This document shows positions 47,670 through 60,256 of a stretch of DNA of 64,000 nt, piece after piece (position 1 is the stretch's first letter; each line of letters starts with the position of its first letter). The DNA is from Thamnaconus septentrionalis (lineage: Eukaryota; Chordata; Actinopteri; Tetraodontiformes; Monacanthidae), in the NCBI GenBank assembly GCA_009823395.1, contig CM020509.1:20326001-20390000 (forward strand), given 5' to 3'. Both the position numbers and the translations under genes were made by a program. A model generated the notes under the pieces. That model saw only the letters and a list, made by a program, of their open reading frames with translations. It did not search any database and was not told the DNA's origin.

Positions 47670-49771
47670 CTGCATTGGACATTGGAGAAGAAAACAATAT
47701 ATTCAATCATTTATTCGTGTTGTCGCTTCGGTCATTTGAATTATTGGATCTTTCAGCCACGAGCTGAGGAATGAAACCCGCCAAAAAAAAAAAGCAAAAA
47801 AAAAACAAAAACTAATAGTTAATCAAAATCTTTATCGGTAAAGACGTTAGGATGCTAATCATGCTAGCGCCTCGCCAACTTAAGTCACTAGCCAACGTCA
47901 GGCTAATGTGTCGCTTTAGCGTCGTGCTGGCTGAAGACTTCCACATGCCAACTGCTTCAAATAGCATGCTAGCACGTTTGCTAACGTCAGACTGAGACCA
48001 TGTTGAAAAACAGAGCGGACGTTTGATTTTTAAAATACAAAGAAGCAAATTTCAACTAAAAAAAAAAATAATAATAATCACATTTGGGTTCAGTTTGTTT
48101 CCTTTTATCATTCAAGTTTTGGAGAAGAAGAAGAAGAAGAAGTGGAGGCCCTACTGCCCCCTACTGTGGCTGAAGACCTGGAACTGGCGCCCCCTGGAGA
48201 CTCAGTGAGTTGGGGAGCTCTGACTTTGGAAGCTGAAGAGTTTCTAAGTAGCAGGAAGCTGCTGTGAAGCAGAAAATGTTTGTGCTGCAAGCCGACGCCC
48301 GCGGCTCTGATTAAAATCACCGCAGGAGGGAATTAAAAAAAAGAAGAAGTGCTTTATATAGGAAGTCATAATGAGGGAAACGCAGCTAGCACTTGTTTGC
48401 AGAGCGATAAAAAGGCAAAAGATGAGCAGCTGCTTCGCGTCATCACTGATTGCCAAGTGATGCGCATGTTCCCTTAATTTAACAGAGGCTCAGGCGAAGA
48501 GGGGGATGGAATTAATGACAGATAAATAAATAAAAAGGCGGCGGCGGCCGCGTCCTGATGGAAACGTCCATCTCTGTGTTTCACTTTGTGCAATTACAAG
48601 GTGGCTCTGCTCATTTTTCATTCGGGCCGCTTTATCAAAGTCCACCTGGACAACACGGACCCCGCCCACCGCCGCAGAGAGTCGGTAGGTGTGGCCGGAA
48701 GCCCCTCCCCTCCCCCCGCCCCTCCCCGCCGCCCTCCAAGTGAAGCGATGAGAGACATGCAAGTGTAATTTAATCGCGACGACACGCGAGAGGAACAAAA
48801 GTAGTCTTGCTCGACAAACTACATGCAAGTTTGTGTGTGTGTGTGTGTGTGTGTGCTTTGCACACACTTTATTTCCAATCATAGAGTTACGCAGATGAGA
48901 GGACGGAACGGCACATGCGAAATGTGATGGTGCATATAATGAGGCCCGGCAGGACTCTTGATAATCATTCTTTGTCTGTAATTATTGTGTGTATGCGTGC
49001 GTGTGTGTGTGTGTGTGCGTGTGTGCGTGTGTGAAAAAACAGCGCTGCGGCTGGATCATATATTCACTCGTCCCTTCTGATGAATCTGTTTGTCAGCATG
49101 GTGTGACAAATAAATCTGACGGTAATTACAATTTGTCTGGTTTGTCCTCGGACGTCAGACATCAGTCGGCGGGGGACGGGGGACGGAGGGTGGGTGGGGC
49201 TGAAGGAGGGAGGGGGAGGGGTGAGTCAAATGAGCAACTTATTGAGCCGTTTGTGTCACCAGAGACACCGTTACCTGCCAGAGAAAGTGGGCGGGACCAA
49301 GTAGGTGGTTCTTTCGAAAAAAAAAACAAAAAACAAAAAACACCCGCAAGGCGATTGGACCAAGTTTTCTGTCCATCACTAAAAAAAAAAAAAAAAAAAA
49401 TAAAAGAATAATTGGGTGTCTGTCTCGCTTTTCAACCGTGGCGAAGGGGATGGAACACCTTTGATGCGGTGACGGCGGTCGGAATTCAGCTGAACAAAAG
49501 AGTCGACTGACTGGCGTGTCCAGAGGGCAATGTTCTCCACACGCCATCCGGTCTCCGGCAACACAGCAGCAGCGGCAGTGCCCTCTGTGATGTCACAGAG
49601 GGCACTGCCGCCTGATCACGGCTTAATGGTTGCCGTGACAACCTTCATTAACATTCTCTGCACCGAACGCAAGGCTGCGAGGCAGTAAAGAGTGAAGGAT
49701 GAAACGCGCGCGCGTGTGTGTGTGTGTGTGTGTATGCGTCTGTATATGTGTGTGTGTGTTTGTGTTCACAC
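47670..49771 (-). other. fat2: fat2 intron
   Basis: Holds (GAA)n at 48123-48141, (TG)n at 48833-48856 and 48986-49032, A-runs near 49381-49400, and a perfect 40-bp palindrome at 49572-49611 (see findings). No additional exon is supported and the phases on both sides match. Confidence 0.65.
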
Positions 49772-49913
49772 CTTGCATCGGAGCAGTTGCACATGTAGCC
49801 CTGCTCTTTGGGCACACACACCCTGCCGTGTGTGCACGGCTGCGAGGCGCACGGGTTGCGGGGCAGCTCGCAGCGGGCGCCGTGGAAGAGTCCTGCACAG
49901 TTGCAGCGCACCA
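49772..49913 (-). CDS. fat2: FAT-family protocadherin, EGF exon
   Basis: The exon completes the first EGF module (VVRCNCAGLFHGARCE, cysteines 4-6) and encodes most of the second (NPCASQPCTHGRVCVPKEQG then YMCNCSDA). The C-x4-C-x5-C...C-x-C spacing is the EGF signature. The acceptor is GTGTGTGTCAG, inside a (GT)n-rich stretch, and the donor CAAG/GTGTGA. Two leading bases complete a valine codon with the laminin G/EGF exon. The minus-strand (TG)n just upstream serves as the polypyrimidine-poor acceptor region, which may make this exon splice-sensitive. Confidence 0.93.
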
Positions 49914-51586
49914 CTGACACACACACACACAACAAATACACAAACACAAGGACATGAGAAATAGAGTCAACAGCAGCAGGGAGCGATTTTAATGTAACAC
50001 TTTGGTTGTTTGTTTTGTCTCAAGGGAGAGTTTTTTTTGCAATTGTCTCAGTAAACAGGAAACAGGAAACAGGAAACAACTATAATTGTGCGAGTTGTTA
50101 TTGTGTTATCTATCTGTCTATCTATCTGTATCTCTATAAGTATTTTTAATAGGACATGAGCTAACGCTACCAGCTAAAATCCCACCTAATCGCAGCTTGC
50201 TAGCCTCCAACGCTACTTTACACCAGGGCTAGTTGGTTTCCAGTCACAGCTAGCTAGCCTCCCTTGACACCGCTAGCTAGGCTCCCGTCCACTACCCTTC
50301 AGGTTTCTCCCACTACTGGCTAAAATCTGGCTAGCTTTTATTGTAGCCTTTTTTTTTAATTTTTATTATAACCGACAGAATAGATGAAAAAGCTTTCTTT
50401 TTTTTTTTTTTAGCTGCAACAATTTTGGTTTTCCTGGGTACAAGGTGTCTTTTCTTCAAGTTATGAATATCACCGTCGGCTGCTTCCTAATGATATTAAT
50501 GACGTTAATAAAAGCATGTGGCCCTGTTTGTGCGACTTAACGGCAGTCGGGGGAGCAGCGCGCTGCAAAATAAACAGCAGAGGAGACGCCGCTGCGAAGG
50601 GAACTTGGGGGTCCTTCAAAAATCTCTGCGTGAGAGAAATGAAGAGTGTGATGTGACGTTTCTCCTCCTCAACATAACCACAGAGATCAGGGCAGAGGCC
50701 GAGGCTTCGCTTGAGTTTTCTAGCGGGAGGCGGAAGCTCGGTGGCGCCAGGCGGGGAAAAAATGGCAAAGTCGACGAAATGTTTCGTTTTTTAACTGAAT
50801 GGATTTAATGTGTCTTCATATATAACACATATATAAATAAAACACTTATTTATTTAATTTATTTATCAATATTATGTAGATGACTTGCAAATAATCCAAC
50901 TGTCTGGAAGATAAAAATATCTTGTTTTTTCCTTTCCCTTCTTAATGTGTAAATATTTTATTTTATACATTTTTATCCCTTATCTTTATTTCTTTTTAAT
51001 TTATATGATTTCCTTTGCACACAGGGTGTCACCCTGCCTTCGCCCTAAGACAGCTGGGATAGGCTCCAGCAGACCCCCGTGACCCTGAAAAGGAATAAGC
51101 GGGTATAGAAGATGAACGAATGAATGTATTGCATTGCTGTAATTATGCAAATTCCATCCAATGTGGGATTAAGAAAGGTATTCTGTTCTATTCTATTCTA
51201 TTCTATTCTATTCTATTCTATTCTGTTCTGTTCTACATACGATTCCAGGAAATAAAACGGATAACACAACACACCACCTGAGTGACCTTAGGAATAAGAC
51301 GGAAGTTTACATCCAAACATGGACAGGTACAAAGGCAACATCTCGAAATAAACCAGTGGTTCTCAAATGGTGGAGTCTCAGGAGTCACATTATATTATAT
51401 AATATAATAATATAAACATAAAATATAATTAAATAAACACGGACACACATATATGTACATATATGTATATATTTCAGTTATTATTTTATTATTAATTATT
51501 AATAAAGTATAATTTATTGAGCAAATTATTGAACTCATTAAATTGATTTTTTTTTGTCCTCCAAAATAAATGCCCATGATTTTATT

Positions 51587-51648
<62 letters not shown>

Positions 51649-51732
51649 AAAATCCTTTTAAAACCACCAGATGACAAACACTGATCGAAAACATTTGTGT
51701 GTAATCAAAGAAAACTTATTTTCAGGGCTCAC
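49914..51732 (-). other. fat2: fat2 intron
   Basis: Contains CTAGCT-rich sequence at 50160-50340, a SINE 3' fragment at 51024-51126, (TTCTA)n at 51183-51235 and (TA)n at 51592-51644, only about 90 bp downstream (on minus) of the 51733 donor. No exon is seen. Confidence 0.65.
51024..51126 (+). mobile_element. 5'-truncated SINE, same family as 41597-41967
   Basis: CAGGGTGTCACCCTGCCTTC through GGAATAAGCGGGTATAGAAG and GAACGAATGAATG matches the 3' quarter of the full-length SINE at 41597-41967 with a few substitutions. The head is absent. Confidence 0.9.
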
Positions 51733-52213
51733 CTCCGCCGGCGTCCTCCTGGCACTGCCCTCCGTTCTGACAGGGGTCGGGGTCGCAGGTTGCCGCTGGT
51801 GGAGTCGCCCGGCTGCCGCCGCTGCCACCGTCAGCGACGCCGCAGCAGCGGTACACGCCAAACACCCTCCTGCCGTCTGGCCCCGCCCACTCGGCCGCCC
51901 GGACGTCCTGGCCGTTGAGCCGCAGCCCCTCCAGGCAGCCCACGAAGCCCCGGGAGGTGGGGAGCTGGGGGTCCGCCGAGGCAAAGACGAAGGAGGAGGA
52001 GTCACCACCGCGGGAACCAATCAGACGGCACGGCCGGGCGAAGGTGGCTAAGGCCGGCGGGCGGTGCTGGTCCAGGCTCAGCCTCACGGCGGTGCTGTTG
52101 ACCTCTATCAGGACGGCGTGCCAGCGGCCGTCCGACAGCGGCTCCGACTCGAGCGTCAGGGAGGGGGTGGAGCTTCCACAGCTGGAGGAGAACTGCAGCT
52201 TCCCGTCGGCCAG
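51733..52213 (-). CDS. fat2: FAT-family protocadherin, laminin G (second half) plus first EGF
   Basis: This 481-bp exon opens LADGKLQFSSSCGSSTPSLT after acceptor CCTTTAG. It encodes the second half of a laminin G-like domain (SDGRWHAVLIEVNSTAVRLS, FVGCLEGLRLNGQDV near its end) and then the first three cysteines of an EGF module (CDPDPCQNGGQC). The donor is GCGGAG/GTGAGCC, leaving one base. Laminin G in FAT proteins is a ligand-binding extracellular module between the cadherin repeats and the membrane. An N-glycosylation site (NST) is present. The exon is GC-rich. Two cysteines (CC in VYRCCGV) are adjacent near the domain end. Confidence 0.93.
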
Positions 52214-53039
52214 CTAAAGGAAAAACAGAGGTCAAGAGGTCAGAAGGCTGCAGGGTCAACAGGAAAGTTCACAGGCCAGGTTTGTCAATTATTGCACTTT
52301 AAAATTCATCTTAAAATGAAGCTCTGACCAAAGATATTAGATAAATATAAAGATATTAAATGCATCAAAAAAGAAAAAAAGATTATTTTATTTGATCAAG
52401 CAAGGAAGATTCAAATTTTTGGGGGAGCAAAACAATCAAGATGTTGTTGAATTAGATTCTTTTACCATTCATTTTCTTTCACTGTGAAAAAAACCAATTT
52501 GCAGAAAAAGTAAATAATTGCATATATATATGCAAAAACAACTTGTCATGCAATCTTGTTTCACCTCGTGTTGCAAGATAAAGGGCCGATGATTGTGTTT
52601 TTAAAACCTCAGCAGGAATTTCAACAGCAGCAGCAGCATCAGAAGCAGCTCCTGGTGGTCTGCATGCTCAGCGTTGTTCTTCCAGCTAATCAGCCGGCAG
52701 CCAATTATTTTCCCATGTTTCCAGTGTTCATATTCAGTGTTTCTACAGTTAAAGGTCCAGTGAGTAAAATTTGTCTTGATTTATGATTTTTATATTCGTA
52801 AAAGTTCAACATACTGCCGATAAATATATAAATGAAAGTGTATACTCGCAGTACAATAAAAGTTTTTCTATTTTTAGAGCAGTTGTTATATATATATTTA
52901 AGAGTATCCATAGATCAATAATGGTCTTGCTCCAAGTTCCAGCACGTTGGCATCTTAAATAAACGGTGAAGGTGAGATACCCAGGTTTGTGCTTGCAGGC
53001 TACTGTAGTTCACTGGCAAGCTCGGGAGAGAGTACAGAG

Positions 53040-53282
53040 TGTCTAAGGGGACTGAAGTGAAAGAGTCCCAGCGATTGTTACATCCCAAAGGATGCAAAAT
53101 TTGTCCTCTGCATTTGGCCCAGCAGTGAGCAGCAGCGGATCATTGGGTGATCTGACCCCGCAAATCCAAGCAGGGAGGCAATGGGTTCCTTTTTACAGTC
53201 TTTGGTATGACCCAGCAGGGGATCGAACTCACAACCTACCAGTCTCAGAGCGGACACTCTACCACTCGACCACTGAGCTGGT
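53040..53282 (-). mobile_element. tRNA-derived SINE, family copy 2, with head
   Basis: On the minus strand it starts CAGCTCAGTGGTCGAGTGGT and has a B box AGTTCGATCCC. It continues into the same body seen at 21040-21215 (CAGAGGACAAATTTTGCATC, GGGATGTAACAATCGCTGGG). It is a retrotransposed SINE and not a functional tRNA gene, because the acceptor and D arms do not close and a long body follows. Confidence 0.85.
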
Positions 53283-53344
53283 TTGAGTGCTGCAATCTAA
53301 GTTGTAACCACTTGATTTAACCGTTTCTTCTTAAAAATCTCCAA

Positions 53345-54035
53345 ATCTGTGTTTTCAGTGTTTTCAGTGTTGATGTTCTGTCTTTCCAGTGTTTCCACAC
53401 TTAATGTTCAGTGTTTCCAGTGTTTTCAGTGTTAATGTTCCATGTTTCCAGTGTTTCCACACTTAAAGTTCAGTGTTTCCAGTGTTTTCAGTGTTAATGT
53501 TCCATGTTTCCAGTGTTTCCACACTTAAAGTTCAGTGTTTCCAGTGTTAATGTTCCATGTTTCCAGTGTTTCCACACTTAATGTTCAGTGTTTCCAGTGT
53601 CAATGTTCCATGTTTCCAGTGTTTCCACACTTAATGTTCAGTGTTTTCAGTGTTTCCAGTGTTAATGTTCCATGTTTCCAGTGTTTCCACACTTAATGTT
53701 CTGTGTTTCCAGTGTTTTCAGTGTTAATGTTCCATGTTTCCAGTGTTTCCACACTTAATGTTCTGTGTTTTCAGTGTTTCCAGTGTCAATGTTCCATGTT
53801 TCCAGTGTTTCCACACTTAATGTTCAGTGTTTTCAGTGTTTTCAGTGTTAATGTTCCATGTTTCCAGTGTTTCCACACTTAATGTTCAGTGTTTTCAGTG
53901 TTTTCAGTGTTGATGTTCCATGTTTCCAGTGTTTCCACACTTAATGTTCAGTGTTTCCAGTGTATCCACAGTTAATGTTCTGTGTTTTTCAGTGTTTCCA
54001 GTGTTTCCCGTGCTATTGTTCGGTGTTTCCAGTGT
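53345..54035. repeat. Minisatellite built of TTTCCAGTGT-type subunits
   Basis: About 690 bp of nested repeats: 9-10 bp words (TTCCAGTGT, TTTCAGTGT) are combined into 50-60 bp units containing GTTCCATGTTTCCAGTGTTT and CCACACTTAATGTTCAGTG. It lies in a fat2 intron. Confidence 0.95.
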
Positions 54036-54999
54036 TCTTCACTCTAATGGAGGCTGGACACTAAAAGCAGGAGCTGAAATATTAATCCTCCCGCTTGGCT
54101 TCTTCTCTCCTTTAATTGCCGCACTGGATGACTAGCTTTCATCGGTGCCTTTTTATTAAAGTAATGCGTTTACTGATTTTTTAATTTTTAATTTTAATTT
54201 AATTTTATTTAATTTTATTATTTTCTCCTTTGCACGGCTACCAGATTGGGGTGCTCAGCACTCTGCTCACTGCCTGCCTGCTCAGGATGTTGCTCCCTAG
54301 AGCCTAAAGACTGGAGAGAACATGCAAGATGATTAATTTTCGAGGGACGACCCAGCAAAAAAAAAAAAAAAATCCTCCGGCGGATCGATGTGTAGATGTG
54401 AGGCGGATTAAAGCCCTACATAGGACCTCCTCCTCATCTTTTTTCATCTATTTTACATGAGTCAGGTGCGCCGTGATTTATGACCAATATGTGAGCAGAG
54501 GCAGCACCGTCCGACACATCTCTGGTTTTATTTAATGTTTTTTTTTTCCCACAGTATCAGCAGAGCCGAGGTAGCTCCGTCCGCTTGAACTCCGCAGGGA
54601 ACGAAACTCTGCAGCAGCAGCTCCGCTTCAAGTCTCCATAAATCACACACGGTTGCAGCTTCCTGCAGGGGAGCTTTAAACCCGCAGGCCATGTAGTTGG
54701 TGTGTGTGTGTGTGTGTGTGCCTGCCTGCATGCACACACGTGTTTGTGTTTTGCGCGCACTCGCATGCACAAACACAGGCAAACAAAATGCGTATACCTG
54801 CAGGGGGCAGCGGCGAGGCCATAACGCCCCCCCCTCCTCCTTGTTATGTCTGCAGCAGTGATGGAGGATAAAGTGTGAGGGGGATGTTTGTTTTCCGTCT
54901 CCGAGGACGTTATTAAAGTTATAAACCAACACAAACAATCCTCCTCTGCTCTTCAGCTGTGACGGGAAACAGGAAGTTTCCTGCCGTGTAGCGTCAGAA

Positions 55000-55230
55000 T
55001 GGATGTTGCAGTTTAAACAAGCGCCAGTGTCGATGTTGCAGCTTTATCAGTGTCGGTGTGGATGTTGCAGTGGAAACAGTGTCGGTGTGGATGTTGCAGT
55101 GGAAACAGTGTCAGTGAGGATGTTGCAGTGGAAACAGTGTCAGTGAGGATGTTGCAGTGGAAACAGTGTCAGTGAGGATGTTGCAGTGGAAACAGCTCCA
55201 GCGTGGATGTTGCTGTTTAAACAGTTCCAG
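55000..55230. repeat. 29-bp minisatellite
   Basis: Tandem units of GGATGTTGCAGTGGAAACAG plus GTGTCAGTG or GTGTCGGTG, about eight copies. They are most uniform at 55060-55190 and diverged at both edges. Confidence 0.93.
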
Positions 55231-57887
55231 CGTGGATGTCTGATCACAACCGGACATCATTTCCTTGTTAGAAGAAGAGACAGAGAGCAGAAGGCCCTGG
55301 AGGCTTTTCTTTGCCGCCGACCGGCTGTGGTTAAACTCCGCCCAACGCTCGCCCTCTTGCGCCAATAGAAATGCTCGAACTGACTTCCATCATTTGCTCG
55401 TCCAGTTTACTCCCGCTCTCCTCCTATTGATACGTGTCCTTACATTTTGAATAAAAAAGTGTTTCAATTGGGCTCTTTGCCAATCAGACTGACGGAACAA
55501 TCGCTCAATGGAAAAATAAACCTCTTCCCTACTAAAATTAGAGGGACGTCGCGCAATCCATCGGCATGTAGTCCCTTCTCCACGGACCAAACCCATGGAT
55601 CAACAATTATCGAGCGCTGATGGAACGTGATGGAAAACTTTTGCATCAGTGCTTGATATACACCGCGACTGGCGTGCAATCATGTGTATTATGACTTAGC
55701 GCACGCAACGTTCAACGTCATCCCGTGCGGCGGGTAAAAATGTCGATCGGTGCGGTGCCGATCGGAACCGATTATTACCCGGGTCGCTCGCCGGGTTGTT
55801 TGACCCGTTATGTCGCCTGCTCCACTGCCACCAAATGCCGATTAGTAGCGGGACTTCACGACGTTTTTTTGGCCAGTGGAGCAGGGGCTATACGCACAAC
55901 GTTGCTGACGTGTTTGTTTTTAAGGGGAACTGGCCCTTTGAAGTCCGTCAAGCAGAGCCACTGTTGTGAGCTTGTAAAATCTGAGGGCCGGACGCGTCGT
56001 CTGCTCCCCGGCTGTCACTCCTCATCAGGCAGGCAGGACGCCTCAGTCACCTTCTTTAGCGCCGCTCGGGCTAAAACAGCAACAATTTCCACTTCAAAAG
56101 GTGACGCCGTGTTGCCGACATGAAAGAGAATTAGCTCGCTGCGAAGGCCGCCGCCTCCTTCCCCCCCGTCCCCCTCCCTACTCCTCCGTCCTCCCCCACT
56201 GGCCCGGTGCATCTTCTCTCTTTGCTCTTTGGCGTCGGATCTTTCGGCGGCAGCGGCGGTGGGCACATTGACCGCACTCACGTATTCCGTGTGAAGCCCT
56301 GGGGAGTGGAGTTAAGGCGGGCTGTGGGGCTCCAGTCGGGGCCCTGGGGGGGGGGGGACCACCAAATGCTGCTTTTGATGTTTTTTGTCCTTCCAGGAAT
56401 CAACCAAATTGAAATTGAATGTTCTGCACAAACGAGCGAGCGAGTGCACACGGATGTCACACAAAACGGGGCGAGGCCACGAGGGGACAGCCCCGCTCCC
56501 CCCCGCCCCCTCCTCCTCCACACCTTCCCCCCACTCTTCTTTTAGTGTTGGCTTTTCTGTGAGGAGAATTATTCATAACGCTCAAAGAGTAATGCAACCA
56601 TTCATTATTCTCTTTCAATGCGGACGCTTCGATACAGGGAGTGAAGATTCCGCGGCAGCGCTGGGAAACAACCTTTTCTTTTCCCTGAAGAAGCCCCTCC
56701 CCGTCCACCCTCCCACCGCCGCTATCCCCACCCCTCTTTGAAAAAGCGAGAAGAACGTAGTCTCATCATCGTAATCTCTGCCGCCGCCAGGGAAAAGGGC
56801 AACATGTGACTCACGTGATGCGTTCAAAGACGGCGAGATAAAAACGGCGGCGATGAGCTGATTGTAAATGTGGTCGCATATCATCATCACCATCATCATC
56901 ACCATCACCATCACCATCACCACCATCATCATCATCATCATCCGCAGCTTCCAGAGCTGGATAGCAGAGATAAAGGGGGAAGGGCTCTGTCAGCTGGTTG
57001 TTAAGTCGACTTTTTTTTTTTCTCTGTCAACATCGTGAACAAGGCAAAAAAAAAAAGAGAAGAAAAACACTTGATACTGTATATCTGGCACCACGTCAGA
57101 TATGTTGGTAGCTAAAAAGAAAAACAAGCTGTGTAGTTTGTTTGAAACAAACACACAACACAGAAGCTCCTTGACTTAAAATAACACATTTTCCTAGCTT
57201 ATTTCAGGCTAACGGTAGAAAAGGCCCCATCCCATTTAGTGTGTCACGTCTGAGCAGAGCAAGGTGGACACTGCCGTGGTTAGCAACGCTAGCTGGTTAG
57301 CGAGCCAGCGCCACAATATAACCGTTTTTATAGAAACATGGCTAAAAAAAACGCTCTTACGTGCAGTTTTTTGTTCACTCAGTGTTGATTAAAAACAACC
57401 GAGTTGCTACCTGATGGTTGTCAGGCGTTCTTGGCTGCAGTGGTAATTGTTAGGCCAACGGGGGAGCGGCGGGGCAGGAAAACGTTGACGTCCGGGTTTA
57501 AACGGAAACTTAACAAGCTGAACGACGGGAACATTACGTCCATTTAAATGACCTTGTTTAGTCTTTAGTCTGAATGCTTTGCCTAGTTAAAGTGACGCAG
57601 GACCCCCCCACCCCCAGAAAAAACAAACAATACGGATGCAGGAGATATTAAATATTTGTTGAGAAAAAAAAAAGAAAGAAAAGAAAAGAAAAGAAACCTC
57701 CTGCCCACCGATAATGTGATGGCGAAGCGGCGCAAGCAGTTACTGATGTTTAGAGAGAAGCGAGAGGCCGCTGATTAAATTGTCTGTCCCCTGATTGTCT
57801 CATCCTCCTGACTGTAAATCAGTGGGAAACAACAACAAGAAAAACAACACAACAGCGACAGCATTAGCAAGGAGATTTAATCTGCGG

Positions 57888-57924
<37 letters not shown>

Positions 57925-58268
57925 TTAGCGATCCTTTTAAAATGGATTTTATTTTCAGCTTTATTTATTTATTTTTTAGTGTGTTTGTGTGTTTCGCACT
58001 AATTGAATTTGCTTGTGTTTCATTCAGCCTCGACACTGAGAGCAGCTTTGTGTATGTTTTCTTTCTTCAGCAGTTTGTCCTTGAATCAGAGGGAAACGAC
58101 ACCGTCAGTGAAAAGCAACTGACAGGAGAAATTATACCAAGAGTGACAAGAAAGTTGGATGAGTCTCAAACCTCAAGCTTTTTTCTTTTTTTTTCCATTT
58201 AAGAAATATTGCTAAAATTAGAAATTTCTTGTCTTTCAAAGATGCAGAAAAAAAAAAAAAATCATTCA

Positions 58269-58560
58269 TGCTTTTGTTACTTCTAGACTAGAATACTGTA
58301 ATTCCACATTATCAGTGTGCCCAAAATCTTCTCTTAGGAACTTACAATTGGCAGAAAATGCTGCTGCACGTCTACTAAGGAGGAGGCAGCACATTCCACC
58401 AGTCTTAGCATCCTTCCATTGGCTTCCAGTTAAATCTAGAATTGAATTTAAGATCCTGCTAATAACTTACAAAGCTCTTCACTCTCAGGCTCCTTCCTAC
58501 GTTGAAGAACTTATTGAACCTCATCATCCTTCCTTCGCTCTGAGGATTCAGGATATTTAG
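58269..58560 (+). mobile_element. L2-like LINE 3' fragment
   Basis: The plus strand encodes CPKSSLRNLQLAENAAARLL, then HIPPVLASFHWLPVKSRIEF and KILLITYKALHSQAPSYVEE. This C-terminal segment follows the reverse transcriptase in L2/Rex-like LINEs (Jockey superfamily). It is a short, 5'-truncated copy in a fat2 intron. Confidence 0.85.
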
Positions 58561-58768
58561 TAACTCGTACAGTCTCCAAGGGCGTATTCACACCAGGAAA
58601 GTCCTTTCGTTTAGTTTAGTCAGGGCGTATTCACACCTGCCCTGTTTGGTTCGAACTAAACCAAAAAAGTCCCTTGTGGGGACCTTTTGGGCTGGTGTGA
58701 ATACAAACCAGCGAACCAGTTGTGAAATCACACACTTTTTTACACGTCACAGGCTTCCGTAACCACAA

Positions 58769-59500
58769 GCATTGTGGGAAATACTGTTTTGGTTAGCATA
58801 GTAGAAAGTTTAGTAGCACGTCGTCGGACCGTCGGGCTAGCACGAGTCGCGGTTCAACGTCTTCGTTGTCGCAAAATGGTGAACATCTCCTCATAAAATC
58901 GACGATGCATCAAAAGCTTCTGATGCTCCAAATGAACTGCAAACGCTTGTGTTTGTGTGGAGAAAAAAAACATGATGAGCACAACGAGTGCAGCGCGCTG
59001 GAGTTCCATGATTGTTTCATTTCCGTATTTTGTGTAACCCCGCCCCGGACCGTTTTGTCCAATGATTGAACGATCTTTGCACACGTGTGGGTTTGTTGTC
59101 AAATCCTGGGTTCCTTTTCACATTGCAATTTTTGCAAGAGTCCCAGGATTTGACAACAAACCCACAAAGATCGTTCAATCGTTAGACAAAACGGTCTGGG
59201 GCGGGTAATACGCTAAAATACGGAAAGTAAACAATCATGGAGCTGCTGCACTCGTTGTGCTCATAATGATTTTTTTTCATACAGTCACAAGCGTTTGCAG
59301 GAGATTTGGAGCATCAGAGGCTTTTGATGCAACGTCGATTTTATGACGAGACGTTTGCCATTTTGCGACATCGTTGACGTTTTGCAAGAACCGTCTCCTC
59401 ATTGCTCCACGTTGAACCACGACTCGTGTTCGCCTGACGGTCCGACGACGTACTGCTAAACTTTCTACGATGCTAACCAAAACAATATTTCCCATAATGC
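58769..59500. mobile_element. Large foldback: inverted duplication of a DNA-transposon fragment
   Basis: Two arms of about 342 bp (58769-59110) and 359 bp (59142-59500) are inverted copies of one another with moderate divergence. They are separated by about 31 bp containing TTGCAA words. Each arm encodes the same peptide in opposite directions: HLEHQKLLMHRRFYEE on minus in the left arm, DLEHQRLLMQRRFYDE on plus in the right arm. So a coding fragment, plausibly a transposase N-terminus, was inverted and duplicated. The left side continues outward into GGGCGTATTCACACC motifs (58579-58640) and their complement GGTGTGAATAC at 58697-58707, resembling transposon termini. The right arm contains an extra 20-30 bp near 59385. 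Confidence 0.85.
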
Positions 59501-60256
59501 CACACCCTACATGGACGGCGGCTATAAAAATAAAAAACACAAAAATATATGATAGGGCAGGCCAACTATTATAACATAAGGAGATAAAGCAGATCAGCAC
59601 AGTGAACCTATAAAGCGCTAAATGGCTGTAGCTCCCTACATATGTAATATTAAATATATTATGATAACATTAAAGTATCAATATGAAGTGTCAAAATAAT
59701 GCAACCAGCTCAAGAATACACACTATAATAATCTAACACTATAGAAAACCTATAGAAAACATCCAAAAGCAACTCCTCATTCATACCTTTAGTGTATTCA
59801 GTCTGCAATGTTTTTTATTTTTTGATTTTTGATTTTTTTCTATTTGTGTAATTTTTATTTACTTATTCCTGGGTATAATTGAATCTAACACTTGATGCAT
59901 TTTGTCTAATATTTATCTAATATCTGTTATTTCAAGTTTGATTTTTTTTCTGTTTATATGACTTTACGTTGTTGAGTAATTGATTGAATATTGCTGCGAG
60001 TTGTGAATATCGCTACCTGTGTTGGTTAGTTAAACGCATCACTTCCTGTTTAAGGGTTTGAGGAAGACGATGTCGAAATCGGCCTGTGTTCTGTCAGTGC
60101 TATGTGCATTAAAACGTTTTTTTGAGTTGAGAAGGACACAAGTGCTGCTGGCCTTCTTCTCTTCTTCTTTTCTCCTAAGTGCAATATTTGGCTGTGCACC
60201 TCTTAAGTTTTTTCTTTAGACATTTTGTGGACAGTGCATTTTTTTTTCTTTGGTTT

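Larger units (their letters stand above)
52214..60256 (-). other. fat2: Large fat2 intron, distal part
   Basis: The intron interrupting the laminin G domain spans 52214-63133. This part holds a SINE, two minisatellites, a (CAT/CAC)n at 56879-56942, poly-A near 57889-57921, an L2-like LINE tail and a large foldback, listed separately. The remaining stretches 52214-53039, 54036-55000, 55231-58268 and 59502-60256 show no exon. 55400-56120 is unusually balanced and CG-containing with several overlapping ORFs, but no family was recognised. Confidence 0.6.

Noticed and set aside
53195..53282. A tRNA gene on the minus strand
   Set aside because: B box is present but no closed cloverleaf, and a SINE body follows directly.
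53345..54035. CRISPR-like or coding repeat
   Set aside because: Nested minisatellite with no spacers and no sustained open frame.
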